Assembly (NCBI GenBank): GCA_030737835.1
Contig: CM060849.1
Location: forward strand, 1,612,001 to 1,676,000
Source: Acorus gramineus
Lineage: Eukaryota; Streptophyta; Magnoliopsida; Acorales; Acoraceae
Reading direction: 5' to 3'
Length of the DNA: 64,000 bases
Part shown: positions 24,201 to 35,666 of the stretch, piece by piece
How the letters are laid out: each line of letters starts with the position of its first letter
How positions within the stretch are numbered: position 1 is the first letter of the stretch
Notes under the pieces: model-generated
Databases searched by the model: none
The model's input: the letters and a program-made list of their open reading frames with translations, nothing else
Told to the model about the DNA's origin: nothing
Made by a program: the position numbers and the translations under genes

Positions 24201-25765
24201 ATCGCCCACGAACTGGAAGGACCTCCGACCCGGAAGGTGGAAAGACACCGACTTGGCAAAACAGTCGATGCTGGCGTGACTAGCTGCAAGCCAATCCATT
24301 CCCAGGATGGCATCAAAGTCCGTCATCGCGAGCTCCACCAACTCCACCGGAAACTCATGCTCCGCAACCTCCACCGTACACCCTCGGTACACAGAACGGA
24401 GGAGAATACGGTCTCCTACGGGCAATGATATCTCCAAGATAGCATCTAAAGGGGCGGACGCCACTCCCATCCGTCTCGCAAAAGCGGGAGACACGAACGA
24501 GTGTGTGGCTCCGGAATCAAACAACACATATGCAGGGAGTTGGGAGATCTGAACAATACCTCGGACCACGCTGCCTGATGCCTGAGCCTCCTCTGCCGAA
24601 AGCGCTGCCACTCGGCCCTGAACAAACTGCGGCTGAGGAGCAGGGGCACGCCTCGCCGGCTGCGCTGGCTGCCTCCTCTGGTCAACACGGCCACCCTGTG
24701 GCTGCTGCTGCTGACGCTGAGGCTGCTGCTGCGGCTGGCGCTGAGGCTACTGCTGCTGGCGCTGCTGAAGCTGCTGCTGGTATGGCTGCTGCTGTAACTG
24801 CTGCTGCTGCGGAGGCAGCACGCGGGGTCGGCCAGCATCGGGGCAATTATACAAGATATGCCCGATGCGCTGACAGTGGTAACAGCGCCGTGTCTCTAGT
24901 GGCCTGGACTGGACTGGCACCGCCGCGATGGGTGCTGGACCTCGCACTGGCACCACATCTGCTGGAGGAGAGGCAGCCGCTAACTGATCAAAGCGGGGCC
25001 TCTTCTTCTTGCACTGTCCCTGGTCCTGGCTCCTGGGAGGCCTCTGGTCTGCAGAAGGGGTCGAAACCCTCACGAGGATCCCGAGGTCTCGCTCGACTGT
25101 CTTCGCCCGCGACACCAAGTCAGAGTACCTCGTGAAAGCCTGGGAGGTGACGTGCACCCGAATGGCGCTGCTGAGACCGAGCTCAAAACGACGACACCTC
25201 GTCTCCTCATCCATCACCAAAGCTGGAGCGAATCTGGACAGCCTCGTGAAGCGCGTGGAGTAGTCAGCGACAGACATAGAGCCCTGCGTCAGCTGCTCAA
25301 ACTCCTGCATCACTATCTGGCGCGTCGAGAACGGGAAGTACTCCTCCAAGAAATACCTCCGGAATCCCGCCCATGTAAGCTGCTCCACTCCCTCGGGGAT
25401 ATCCACTGATCGGGTAGCCCACCAGTCGGCGGCGCTACTCTTCAGCATAAAAGTGGCCAGGGAGACTCGCTGGCGATCCGTGCAATGCATGGTCGAGAAG
25501 ATCGCATCCACCTCCATCAACCATCGCTCTGGAGCAAGAGGATCCGCCGTCTGACCATGAAACTCGGGAGGGTGGAGCTTCAGAAAGGCTGCGAGGCCAC
25601 TCTGGTGCACCCTTGCTGCAGCCTCCAGCTCCACCTCCCTCTCCTGGCGATCCTGAACTCTCGCCGCCGGAATAACCACAGGGACTGGGGGTACATCGGG
25701 TACCACAGGTGGATCTGCCACCAAAGGGACCTGCGGAACTGCCTCGCGGGCCGCCCGCAGCTCCT
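21213..25765 (-). pseudogene. Ty3/gypsy (Tekay/Del-type chromovirus) gag-pol polyprotein, nearly complete, inactivated
   Basis: One frame runs from gag to integrase on the minus strand. Gag core: PPEFHGQTADPLAPERWLME near 25550. CCHC zinc knuckle (C-x2-C-x4-H-x4-C) at 24842-24885, then a Gln-rich spacer. Protease: FDSGATHSF with the active Asp at 24516-24518. Reverse transcriptase: [13 protein letters not shown] near 23750 and the catalytic FIDDILVYS at 23487-23513. RNase [16 protein letters not shown] near 23060 and [13 protein letters not shown] near 22870. Integrase: HHCC zinc finger about 22325-22465 and DDE core about 21950-22290. The C-terminal chromodomain-like tail ends at 21213 (AEATWELEDAMRD). 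Lesions: TAG at 24747-24749 in the Gln-rich spacer, TAG at 21975-21977 in integrase (in place of a Gln codon), a stop and frameshift near 21690-21735, and another frameshift near 21360. The start of gag is cut at about 25765 by forward LTR-A. Confidence 0.93.
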
Positions 25766-25769
25766 GGGC

Positions 25770-27485
25770 TCGCGGGCTGGGCTCGGCAGTGCGTCTGGGC
25801 GCGCGGGCCAGGGCTCGGCTGTGCGCCCGGGGTGGGTGGCCGTGCGTGCGGCTGCCCGGGGGTTCGGGATTGAGTTGGGGTGCTCGGGCTCGCGTGTGTA
25901 CGGGCCGTATGTACATTTTCCCAAGTGTTGTGTATTTTTAGTGTATTTTTGGTGTATTTGTGTATTTTACTCACCTAGTTGATTACCCTGTCTTGCAGAT
26001 CTTGACGGACGGTCGCGCGACGACCCGATTATCGGTGAGTGGGACAACCCAAACCAGTTGGGAGGCGCTATATGCACTTGGGCGTATACCGCCTTCCCCT
26101 AGGGCACCATAGTAAATATTAACTTGTGTAATATGAAATCCATGCTAGCATGATTAATATGTAGTATGCATGCTACCCTAGACTTTGTATGTTAGGGACT
26201 TGCACCCTTAGGATATGTGAAAGAGCCATGCATTCTGTTACCTTGTTTCCATGCTAGGAAGCCTCGACCTATGCATGCGTCCTACTAGTTTGATTTTTTA
26301 AATTAAATGCGAACGTATGTCTATTAGTATGCCTTGGGGAATATTAAGGGGGCCTTGCGAGGTCAACATTGAGACCCGGGCTAGGGTACTCCGTGTTCCT
26401 TGTTTGGTTGTCCGGATGTCCTATATCAGGGCCTCAAGTTGCCCTCCCAAGGTTTCTTTTCCTCATTATTATCTTATATATTCCCTGCATCTTGGTTATG
26501 CGCGCTGGAGGAATTCTGAAGAATTCAAGGCATTAGAGTTGTTGAGATGTGTTGTCGGCGGATCAGAGTGGATCATATGCGTATGGATAGGCTGTTCTGT
26601 TCCCTTCGTTGGATCCGTGTAGAGACTGCCCCAGCGTTAGAAAGGCTGTCCCGTGAGAGGGCTCCCATCAGTAGGCACCTCCTGATTGGGACGGACTGTG
26701 CTGAATGTGGGAGTGGCCAAGCGGCTACGGAGTGGAGGAGAGACTATCGGTGGACCAAGGGTGACCAACAGCCTAGTCAGTCCCAATATCCTATGTCACC
26801 ATATTGAGGGGTGAGGGTGAGGGTGTGGTGGGTCGGCGATGTAGCGACCCACTGGATTTTTGTATGGATGATTATCAGCCTTGTAAGTCCCAATATCCTA
26901 TGTCACCTATTGAGGGGTGAGGGTGAGGGTGTGGTGGTTTGGCGATGTAACGACCCACCGGATTTGTGTAGTTCCTGCCACTTTGAGGCTATTGATTTGA
27001 TTAATTGTGGTTAATATAAATTGTGATGCATGGGTTGTGCTATTCACTGAGCGTGTGGCTCACCCCTCGCATAATTATTTTCTCCAGTGATTACTGAGGC
27101 GGACTTGAAGGAGGAGCTCCCCGAGCGACTGCATCAGTAGCGGAGTAGCGCCACGTCCCATGAGTTTTAGAGGCCATCAGCATCCTTTTTTATTGTATGT
27201 ATATATTTCCGTGCTTGGGCACCCAGTTTGAATTATATTTGGATGTATGTGTATATATTGGCTCTCACAGGACATTTGATTATGTATCGAGTCTGTAGTA
27301 TGTTTATGGATTACAGACTCAGTCTTTTAGCTTCCGCTATCTGTGTATATATCATGTGAGCCTTGCTTTCATCTGTGTTGTCATTTTAGTTATTGTTTAG
27401 AGGAATTTATTGATCTCCTGTTTAGACTGCTGATATCATGTATACACTTACCGCGTCCGGGGGACGGCCACCCTGGGGCGTGACA
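25770..27485 (+). mobile_element. LTR-A fragment, forward, right half
   Basis: It begins within the CpG-rich block, next to the truncated gag, and runs to GGGGCGTGACA. The 36 nt segment is at 25999-26034. The GGGTGAGGGTGAG module is doubled (about 26812 and 26915). Its end carries the right-hand GCGGG duplication of the composite. Confidence 0.88.
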
Positions 27486-27490
27486 GCGGG

Positions 27491-30056
27491 TGCGCGCGAG
27501 CGCCGGCCCAAGCGGGGGTGCGCGTGAGTGCGCGCGGGCGCGCGCACGCGGGGCATGCGTCTGGCCGCGGGGCTGGGTGCCAGTGCGCGCGCGCGCGTGC
27601 GTGCGCGTGCGTGCGTGTGCTGGGGCATGCGTGGGGCTGCCCAGGGTCTCGGGTAGGTGCTGGGGCACTCGGGCATGCGTGCGTACGCGCGTGCTCGCAT
27701 GCGTGCGAGCCCGTATGCATGCATGTCTAAGTCTTTGGTATTTCTAATGATTTCTAAGTGTTAAATTGTGATGTTACTCACCAAATTTGATGCCCTTACC
27801 CTGCAGATCTCGTCGGATGGGATGCGCGAGGTCCCGGGTTGTATGGTGAGTGGTTCGATCCAATCCCCCCCCCCTCTCGGGATGCGCTCGACGCGCGTAG
27901 TCGCGCGTCGCGCATTGATGGGGCCCCCTAGCTATACTACTTGTGTAGATAAGTAGTATGGCCATGCTTAAGCTATAATATGTAGATATCTTGCATGCTA
28001 GGCTTATATACATGTATTGTATTCATGTATGAATGATTGTGTTGCATGAGCCCCTCTAGTATGGGCATGTATGTTGTAAATTTGTATGGATGTATAGAAT
28101 ATGGCATGTCTTAGGTGGTATTGTAATACTACTCCCACCATATTAATGGGAATATACAGTATGATTAAGTCTGGGTTAATAACGGGCACCTGCCTAATAT
28201 TCCCTTGCGATAAGACTCGAGGGCGTGGTGTAGCTGTTGCGCCCATGCTAATGGGGCAAAGCTATGACCAGCTTCATGAGATGATGATATCTCTCGCCCT
28301 CTCCCTCTAAACGAACTGAGTAAGTAGAGGCGATTTCCTACTCGACTCAGGTTCGTTTGGAATATTGGCATGCACCTGTTAGTGCGCGAGATCGCGCTTG
28401 ACCCTTTCTTTTAAGTTGGCGATATCCAACGGATATTAGAGTATATTTTGTATGTTTATGTGATTAATGACCATGTATGCATGTTGTATGATTTATTATG
28501 ATGTAAATATATGATTAGGGAGTATCCCTATGATTAATTGATATGTGATCGTGCATATGGTTCATGCACACAACTAAGATTAAATTCTCCTCTAAAATAT
28601 TATGCGCATGTTAAAACTAATTAGGCCTATCTGAAATAGGCGTGGGTATGACCTGCTGTCGGGTTGTACCTTATTAGTTAGAGCGCTAGCGATGTAATCG
28701 CCCCGTGCATCCGAGCGATGCACTCGTTTGGAATTCAGGAGAATTCATTAGCTTATGGGATTATTTCTATGTGAGAGCAGAGGCAACCCCTTTGTGTCTG
28801 AGCGACGCAACGGTGTGGGAGTACAGTAGTATTCGATATCTCGATAAGTGATTATCGAGAGTAGTTGTTTTCCATTGGGTTCGCTTTGCGAACATGGAAT
28901 GTTTACTCCCAATGTCGTCCGTGTTGAAGAGGCCCGGGTTGTAGCTGTCCTGACAGAGGGCTCCCATCCGTAGGTACCACCGATGCATCGGGAGCGTACT
29001 GATCGTGGGAGTATACCAGGTAGAGGCTACCCGGGAGAGGGTTAACGAATGATGTTGCGAGCGTGGAATCGTTCTCCCCTTCGTTGGATCCGATGTAGGA
29101 ACTCCCCGGCGTTAAAGCTGTCCTGACAGAGGGCTCCCATCCGTAGGTACCACCGATGCATTCGGAAGCGTACTGATCGTGGGAGTATACCAGGTAGAGG
29201 CTGCGTGGGGAAAGGGCTACCGGTGGACCAAGGGTGTAGAGCAGTCTAAGTCTCTTCCAAAAGTCCTATGTCACCTCTAAGGGGGTGAGGGTGAGGATGA
29301 GGTGAAGACACATCGCCGCGTGACCCATTCGTTGTTCGTCCGTTCCCATAGTTGTTGGGTCCGGTTGTGAATCGATGTTGAAAGACATCGTTGGGCGGTT
29401 AACTCGATGTAGATGATCTAGTAGTGTTGTGTGGACCAGTAATCCCGGGTCTCCTCGACCAACGGTATGGTCTCTCCCTAAAAGTCCCAAGAGTCTCCCT
29501 CCGGGAGTGAGGGTGAGGGTGAGGGTGAGGTTGGTCGCGCTGCCGTGTGACCCTGTTATCCATGGGTTTCCACCCATGTTTTCCTTGAAAGGAAAGTGCT
29601 TATGTATTGAACTATTGTATGGTGATTGGTTTCCAGCCACTCACTGAGCTTGTAGCTCACCCCTCGCATACTGTTTCTTTTCAGGGGCAGTGTTGGGCGT
29701 GGAGTTTCCCTGTGGCGTGGTCTTATGGGCGTGGAGCGTTCTTTTGGCGGGTGGCAAGTGCGAGGCTGTCAGCAGTCCTAGAGTCATTGTATGTATTGTA
29801 AATCGTGCATGTGGCACAGGTTGTATTTTCTTTGGTCTAGACTTGGCTCTCACAGGACAGTGATTGTGTATTCGGGTCTGTAATAATGTTTTTGGTTTAC
29901 AGACATTATATATTATGCTTCCGCTTTTCAGTCAGTTATCATTATCCTTGCTTTGCCACCTTGTGTGTTGTTGTTGGAGTCTTTATTGACCTCAGGTATT
30001 GATAGCTGATATTTATTATTGCCACGTCTCGGGGACGGCCGCCCTGGGGCTTGACA
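27491..30056 (+). mobile_element. LTR-B, right part of the split copy
   Basis: It continues the CpG-rich block of 15857-16883 and ends GGGGCTTGACA, followed by the TACAA duplication. The segment 27807-27845 is 39 nt between CTGCAG and GTGAGTGG. The hairpin is at 29645-29659 and an acceptor-like TTTCTTTTCAGG at about 29675-29686. A module with CTGTCCTGACAGAGGGCTCC occurs twice, about 170 bp apart (28948 and 29119). Only one unit of the 43-bp repeat is present (about 29432-29475). Confidence 0.9.
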
Positions 30057-30061
30057 TACAA

Positions 30062-31478
30062 CCCATCTAAGGTAGTAAAGCAAAGAAAAAGATGCGAGAA
30101 GCCGCGTCCGGTATACAAAGGAGGGAGCCTAGATGGCTCTGAGTGTGAGGATAATGTGAGAATGGAAAAGTTTTTTGTGTGTATGAGAGTGAAGCAGTTT
30201 TCCTTCTCAAATGTGTGTGGAAGGGTATGAAATGAAAGTAATAGGGGAAATTTTTATTTTGGCATGGGTGTTAATTGTGGTATTTGAGAAAATTGACTAT
30301 CTAAATGTTTGGAAAAGGAAAATACAATCTTATGCATAAGTGTGAGTGACATAAGGGAGCATTTTAGTTTTTCAAAGGATCTTTTATGTGGGAGGGCGAT
30401 GTTTTCAATTTCCTAAAGTAAAAGATGCCATCAAGTCCCTGAAGAGAGGCCCTGGTGGTCACCCATGTCCAAACCAGGATTGTATTTGAAAGGTGTTGGC
30501 TTCAGGTGTTAATTTCTCAAGTTCATGGTTCTCAAATGCTTGATCATATTATTCTAAACATGCTGGGAAATCCATGAATGCACCAAGATTTAAGTCAAGT
30601 AAGCTTCCTTTAGATAGGCAAGTGTTTTAAGTGAACTCATGTGAGTGTGTGCTGTTGTAAACATAGGAAAAGGTCTATCTTTGGTTGAGATTTGGCCTTT
30701 CCAAGTAGACATAGTTCAATTCCAACTCCATAGCAAGAAATAAAAGGGTGGGGGTGAATGGGGTAAGAGTAATATCTTCCTTTGGGGCAATATTTTAGAA
30801 TTGTCTCAGTCTGGCATATGTCTTACTTTCTAGGTCCCTCTGGCTTTCTTCTTTTTACCACTTCTTTATTTTGGTAGAGAGTATAGCCTGAGGGGCGTAT
30901 ACCCGTGTTTCGAGTGGAGAGTACAATCCGTTTGCTTGGATGTGTACTAGTATAGCCTTTTGTTCAGCATATACTATGCGTAAAGGCGTTTGCGCCTGCT
31001 AAAGTAGAGAGTTTAACCCGTTGTCTGGGTGTTGTTTTGATTTTTGGCCTCTCATTGCCTTTCTTTTGTTTTGTTTTGTTTTGAGGGGGGGGGGGGGGGG
31101 GGCTTTTCTGTTTTTCACCCCTGTTCTTTTCTGCTTCCCCTCTAGAAGTGTTTATATAGTGCCAGAGCCAGTTTTGGGACATATGCTAGGTCTGGGTAAT
31201 CCCTCATTTTGCCTTTGGGTTGATACGAGTGGGGGCGAGAATAAGGGGAGATGCTTTGGGTTTACAAAATTGTCCCAGTCTACAGGGTAGGCAATTTCTC
31301 CTTTTATCAGATAAACCAGTTCCTAAGTCATACTGGTGTGATGAAGGTGGCATGAGTGGTGAATATATGAGTTCAAATAAAATACAAGTTATCTTTGAGA
31401 GTCTTACAATTCTATCATCAGGTTTAAACACTGGAAATCACAGGAAGGAAGAATAATATTTCTCAAGTATTGAGAGTT
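30062..31478. other. Non-coding downstream region of the Tat-type host
   Basis: It resumes the host exactly after TACAA. No domain, RNA gene or long open frame is seen on either strand. It would be the untranslated region just after the host's integrase (minus strand). A run of 18 G lies at 31085-31102. Confidence 0.5.
31085..31102. repeat. Homopolymer, 18 G
   Basis: Preceded by several TTTTG units. The exact length of such a run is often unreliable in assemblies. Confidence 0.9.
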
Positions 31479-31753
31479 TCATGCATGGAATTTCTTTAGA
31501 TAAAGTGCATTCCACGAACCTGAGACTTCGACTCCTTCGACGTCCACCAAGCAGTAGGCATTCCAGGAATAGGCATGGGTGATCACAAAAGGGTCCCTCC
31601 CACGTGGGTTGCAGCTTGCCTTTGGTGTGGGGCTACCTTGATGGCATGATTTGCTTGAGTACTAGCTCCCCAATTTTCAATCTTCTCTCTATTATTTTCT
31701 TTTCAAATGCCCTTGCCACCCTCCTCTTGTAAGCCTGGGCATGGCCTGCGGCT
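31479..31753 (-). pseudogene. Ty3/gypsy integrase C-terminus of the Tat-type host
   Basis: On the minus strand, AQAYKRRVARAFEKKIIERR is followed by a GELVLKQI stretch, then KLQPTWEGPF and, after a one-base frameshift near 31592, VITHAYSWNAYCLVDVEG and a final LKKFHA before the stop at 31479-31481. This is the usual ending of plant Ty3/gypsy integrases without a chromodomain (basic helix, GDLVLK-like motif, WEGPYVV-like motif, LKKYY-like end). TAG at 31633-31635 is an extra lesion. The reading frame continues up to the solo LTR-B insertion at 31759, but beyond it (35510 on) no integrase is recognised. It fixes the host element on the minus strand. Confidence 0.75.
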
Positions 31754-32352
31754 CTTAATGTCACGCCCCAGGCGTCCCCGAGAAGTGGCAATATAAAAAT
31801 ATAATATCAGCTATCAATACCTGAGGTCAATAAGGACACCAACAACAATACACAAGGCAGCAAAGCAAGATAAAGATAACTGACTGAAAAGCGGAAGCAT
31901 AATATAAAACAATGCCTGTAAATCAAAAACATTATTACAGACCCGAATACACAATCAATGTCCTGTGGAAGCCAAGTCTAGACCAAAGAAAATACAACCT
32001 GTGCCACATGCACGATTTACAAAGCATAAAATGACTCTAGGAATGCTGACAGCCTCGCACTCGCCACCCGCCGGTAGAACGCTCCACGCCCATAAGACCA
32101 CACCACAGGAAAACTCCAGCTCCACGCCCAACACTGCCCCTGAAAAGAAACAGTATGCGAGGGGTGAGCTACAAGCTCAGTGAGTGGCCGGAAACCAATC
32201 ACCATTCTACAGTTCAATACAAAATCAGTTTCCTTTTCCAAGGAAAAACATGGGTACAAACCCAATGGATAACTGGGTCACGCGGCGGCGCGACCAACCT
32301 CACCCCCACCCTCACTCCCGTAGGGAGTCTTTTGGGACTTATGGGGAGAGAC

Positions 32353-32480
32353 CATACCGTCGGTCGAAGAGACCCGGATTTACTGGTCTAGAGACCATGC
32401 TGTCGGTCGAAGAGACCCGGATTTACTGGTCTAGGGACCATGCCGTCGGTCGAAGAGACCCGGATTTATTGGTCCACTCA
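32353..32480. repeat. 43-bp minisatellite in LTR-B, 3 units
   Basis: The unit includes GTCGGTCGAAGAGACCCGG. The same repeat has 4 units at 59107-59277 and 1 at about 29432-29475, so copy number varies between LTR-B copies. Confidence 0.85.
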
Positions 32481-34979
32481 ACACTACTGGATCATCTACA
32501 TCTAGATAATCGCCCATCGATGTCCTTCAACATCCATCACGAGACCGGACCCAGCATCTATGGGAACAGTCGAACAACGAATGGGTCACGAGGCGTCGCG
32601 TCTTCGCCTCATCCACACCCTCACTCTTGAAAGGAGACATCTTGGGACTTTGGGAGAGACTTAGACTGCTCTACACCCCTGGTCCACCGGTAGCCTCTCC
32701 CCGCTCCGTAGCTTACCTGGTCCACTCCCACGATTCAGCATAGTCCGAAACACATCAGGAGGTGCCTACTGATGGGAGCCCTCTGTCAGGATAGCCTGTC
32801 TAACGCCGGGGATGTCACTACTCGGATCCAACGAAGGGGAGAACGATTCCACGCTCGCGACATCATTCAATAACCCTCTCCCGGGTAGTATCTACAACCC
32901 GATCTCCTCAACTCACCACTCTCGATACTCGCTCATCGAGATGCCACACACATGCATAACAACAACCAACACACGCATATTAACCTCAAAGTAGTCGTAG
33001 TCCCTGTACGGGAGTAACTACACAAGCCAGTGGGTCGCTACATCGCCGACCCACCACACCCTCACCCTCACCCTCAAGCTGGTGACATGGTCTTTTGGGA
33101 CTGACTAGGCTGTTAATCACCCTTGGTCTACCGATAGCCTCTCCCCGCTCCGTAGCTTACCTGGTATACTCCCATGATCAGCACTGTCTGAAACACAATC
33201 AGGGGGTACCTACAGATGGGAGCCCTCTGTCAGGATAGCGTATCTAACGCCGGGGCTGTACTACACGGATCCAACGAAGGGAAGAGAACAGCCTACCAAC
33301 ACGCATGCGATCCTCTTGGATCCGTTGACAACGCTTCCTAACATTTCTAATGACATGAATTCTCAAGAATTCCACCAGGGCGCATAACCAAGATGCAGGG
33401 AGACATATATTATAACAACATGGTTATAATATTCTCTAAGGCATGCTTGCAACTATATGCTCACATGATCCCCTAAGATGGGGGGGAGACATATATCATA
33501 ACCACAAGGTTATAATATTCTCTAAGGCATGCTCACATTCTGATTTAATTAGATTAAACTAGATGGGAACATGCATAGCTCGGGGCTTGGTGTCTAAGCA
33601 TGCATATAAGGGTGCATATCCCTAGCATACAAAGTCTAAGGTGGCATGGATACATCATATTGATCATGCATAGATCAAGGCTTTTAAGTACAGGACATGG
33701 TGTCCAGGCATGTACGGGCCTCTATACACGATACATGGATGTATATCCTAAGCATGCAAATATCTACATATTAGTAAGGGGGGGGGGCATCGATGCGCGA
33801 CGCGCGTCTACGTGGGTCGAGCGCATCCCTAGAGAGGGGGGGGGGATTGGAATCAAACCACTCACCTTACGACCCGGGACCTCGCGCATCCCATCTGACG
33901 AGATCTGCAAGGTAGGGGCATTGAACTGGTGAGACACAACACAATTTATACACAAAAATAATTAGAAATACCCCATACTCGGACAAGCATGCATACGGGC
34001 TCGCACGCATGCGAGCACGCACGTACGCACGCGAGTCCGAGTGCCCCGACACCTACCCGAACCCTCGGGCAGCCACACGCATGGCCCCCCGCATGCGCAC
34101 GCACGAATGCGCACGCACGCACGCACCCCAGCACCATCGGCGCACTGCCGCGCGCCTGCCCGCGCGCCCAGATGCGCTGCCGCACGCGCGCGCACTGCGC
34201 GTCCAGCCCTGCGCGCCCCTGCGCACACTGCGCCCCCCGCGCAGCACCCCGCGCACGCCCCAGCACGCGCACGCACGCACACGCGCGCACTGGTCCCCTG
34301 CCCCGCGCCTAGGCGCATGCCCAGACGCCCTGCCGCGCGCGCGCACGCTCGCGCGCACTCCCGCGCGCGCCCTCGTGCACTCGCGAGCGCACCCCCGCTC
34401 GCACCTCCGCTCGCGCCTGCACCCGCGCGCACTCCTGCGCGCACCCGCTCACCCGCGCGCACGTGCCCGTGCCCGTCTGCGCGCCCGCCAGCGCTCGTCT
34501 GCGCCTGCCTGCGCGCGCACGCGCGCAGACCGCGCCCAGCCAACCCTAACCCCATTTTAACCCTTCCCAACCCCTCACACACACCCTAACACCTCTACCT
34601 AGCATGCATGACCTTCCCAACACCCTTTTAAGCCAAGAAAATCAAGAAAAGAAGGGGAGGAGCTCACCTTGGAGGGGGAACAAAAGAGGGAGGTTCGGGG
34701 GCCCTCGACGCACCCGTGACCACCTCAACCGCCACCACCACTACCACCACCCCTCGGCCTCTCCTCAGCCTCCATGGCTGCAAACAGTGGGGGGGGGGAA
34801 GATCATGTAAAGGGGGCTTGAGAGAGAGAGGAACACACAACAACAACACAAACACAACCTTCTCTTCTTCCTTCACCTCTTCCTTCTCTTCTTCTCATTG
34901 TGACAAAAACACAAACACATGGGGGGGTGTTTGCAAGAGAGAAAGAGAGAAAAGAATTCTGGTCGTGGAAGTGAGAAGG

Positions 34980-34983
<4 letters not shown>

Positions 34984-35015
<32 letters not shown>
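34984..35015. repeat. GA/CT microsatellite in LTR-B
   Basis: A run of GA units at the presumed transcription start region of the reversed LTR-B. Shorter CT runs sit at the same place in 56572-56590 and 63060-63080. Confidence 0.9.
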
Positions 35016-35017
<2 letters not shown>

Positions 35018-35509
35018 TTTAGCTCACAAATATCTAAAGGAGAAATGACCTAGTCGCCCTTCGACTAGAAATTCTGCGCATGATTCACTGGAACAGCCAT
35101 ACCTTATTCGATATAGCTCCGAATTGCACAATTCCAAGTCCGTTGGAAAGCTAAGAAGATTATCTACAACTTTCATGTTTATGCCAAGATCAAATAATCT
35201 CTCCAGCTATTCCGAAATTAGAGCTAAACATGAAACAGGGCTGCTGCCAGAATTTCCCTCCCCGGGGTATACTTGGAAAAATACCCATAACTTTCACTAC
35301 AAGAATCCAGTTGATCTAATTCCACTTCTGCACGAAAGCTAACTCAAAACTGGACATCTCATAGTAAACTCATATTTAAATCTCTTCATCTTGGATTTTA
35401 ACAAAATCAAATCCAAATACCAAATCAGGAATACATAACTTCTAGGAAAAAAATTATGTACCCTTATTTTCAATCAGAGCGCTCCAAATGACACAGGCAC
35501 AACACTTAA

Positions 35510-35666
35510 CTTCTTTCATCTCCCCTTTTTTTGTTTTGTTTTGTGGGTTTTTTTTTGTTTTAGGAAAGCATGTAAATAATTATGTGCATGAATGAGGAAT
35601 GAAAGCTGTTTAGCAATTTTTTTTTGGATTTTTTTTGTTTTTGAAAAGCATGTAAACAAGTATGTG
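35510..35666. other. A/T-rich end of the Tat-type host
   Basis: Dominated by T runs with TTTTG units. The string AAGCATGTAAA occurs twice (about 35564 and 35647). No coding sense. At 35667 it abuts a CpG-rich LTR block. Confidence 0.45.

Larger units (their letters stand above)
16884..27485. mobile_element. 10.6 kb composite LTR-A insertion with inverted internal parts, TSD GCGGG
   Basis: GCGGG flanks it at 16879-16883 and 27486-27490, and the LTR-B sequence resumes exactly after it. The left end is the first 15 bp of a forward LTR-A (TGTTATATATGTGTC); the right end is the end of a forward LTR-A (GGGGCGTGACA). Between them are two LTR-A pieces in reverse (16899-18490 and 18491-21164), a reverse polypurine tract, a reverse gag-pol, and forward LTR-A from about 25770. 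A simple insertion cannot give this order, so inversion, recombination between opposed LTRs or faulty reverse transcription must have contributed. Confidence 0.75.
31759..35504 (-). mobile_element. Solo LTR-B, complete, TSD CTTAA
   Basis: It begins TGTCACGCCCC and ends GACACAGGCACAACA. CTTAA is duplicated at 31754-31758 and 35505-35509. Length is 3746 bp without an internal region. The 39 nt segment is at 33866-33904, the CpG-rich block at about 33990-34545, and the donor-like site at about 34665 (AGCTCACCTTGGAG on the strand shown). The 43-bp repeat is present three times (about 32353-32480). It is the fullest LTR-B in the window and the reference for this family. Confidence 0.95.
1640..35666 (-). 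mobile_element. Remnant of a large Tat-type Ty3/gypsy element, split by nested LTRs
   Basis: When the TSD-flanked insertions are removed (2895-6178, 6998-9992, 15857-30061, 31759-35509), the leftover pieces 1640-2894, 6179-6997, 9993-15856, 30062-31758 and 35510-35666 read as one sequence. It holds tandem 0.53 kb repeats, many GGCGGCTA/TAGCCGCC inverted pairs, a plus-strand PMD pseudogene and, on the minus strand, a Ty3/gypsy integrase C-terminus. In Tat-lineage elements, extra ORFs antisense to gag-pol and tandem repeats in the 3' untranslated region are known, which fits this layout. A candidate LTR start on the minus strand is TGTAGATACCC at 10189, preceded there by a purine-rich GATGAGGGACAAT. 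No other LTR end, gag or RT was recognised, so the lineage call is inference from context. Confidence 0.55.

Noticed and set aside
24503-25135. Plus-strand open frame of 210 codons opposite gag
   Set aside because: It is the complement of the Gln-rich and zinc-knuckle part of gag, whose domains are clear on the minus strand.
31085-31102. Regulatory G-quadruplex at the 18-G run
   Set aside because: A plain homopolymer in non-coding repeat remnant; no gene or promoter nearby, and the run length may be an assembly error.
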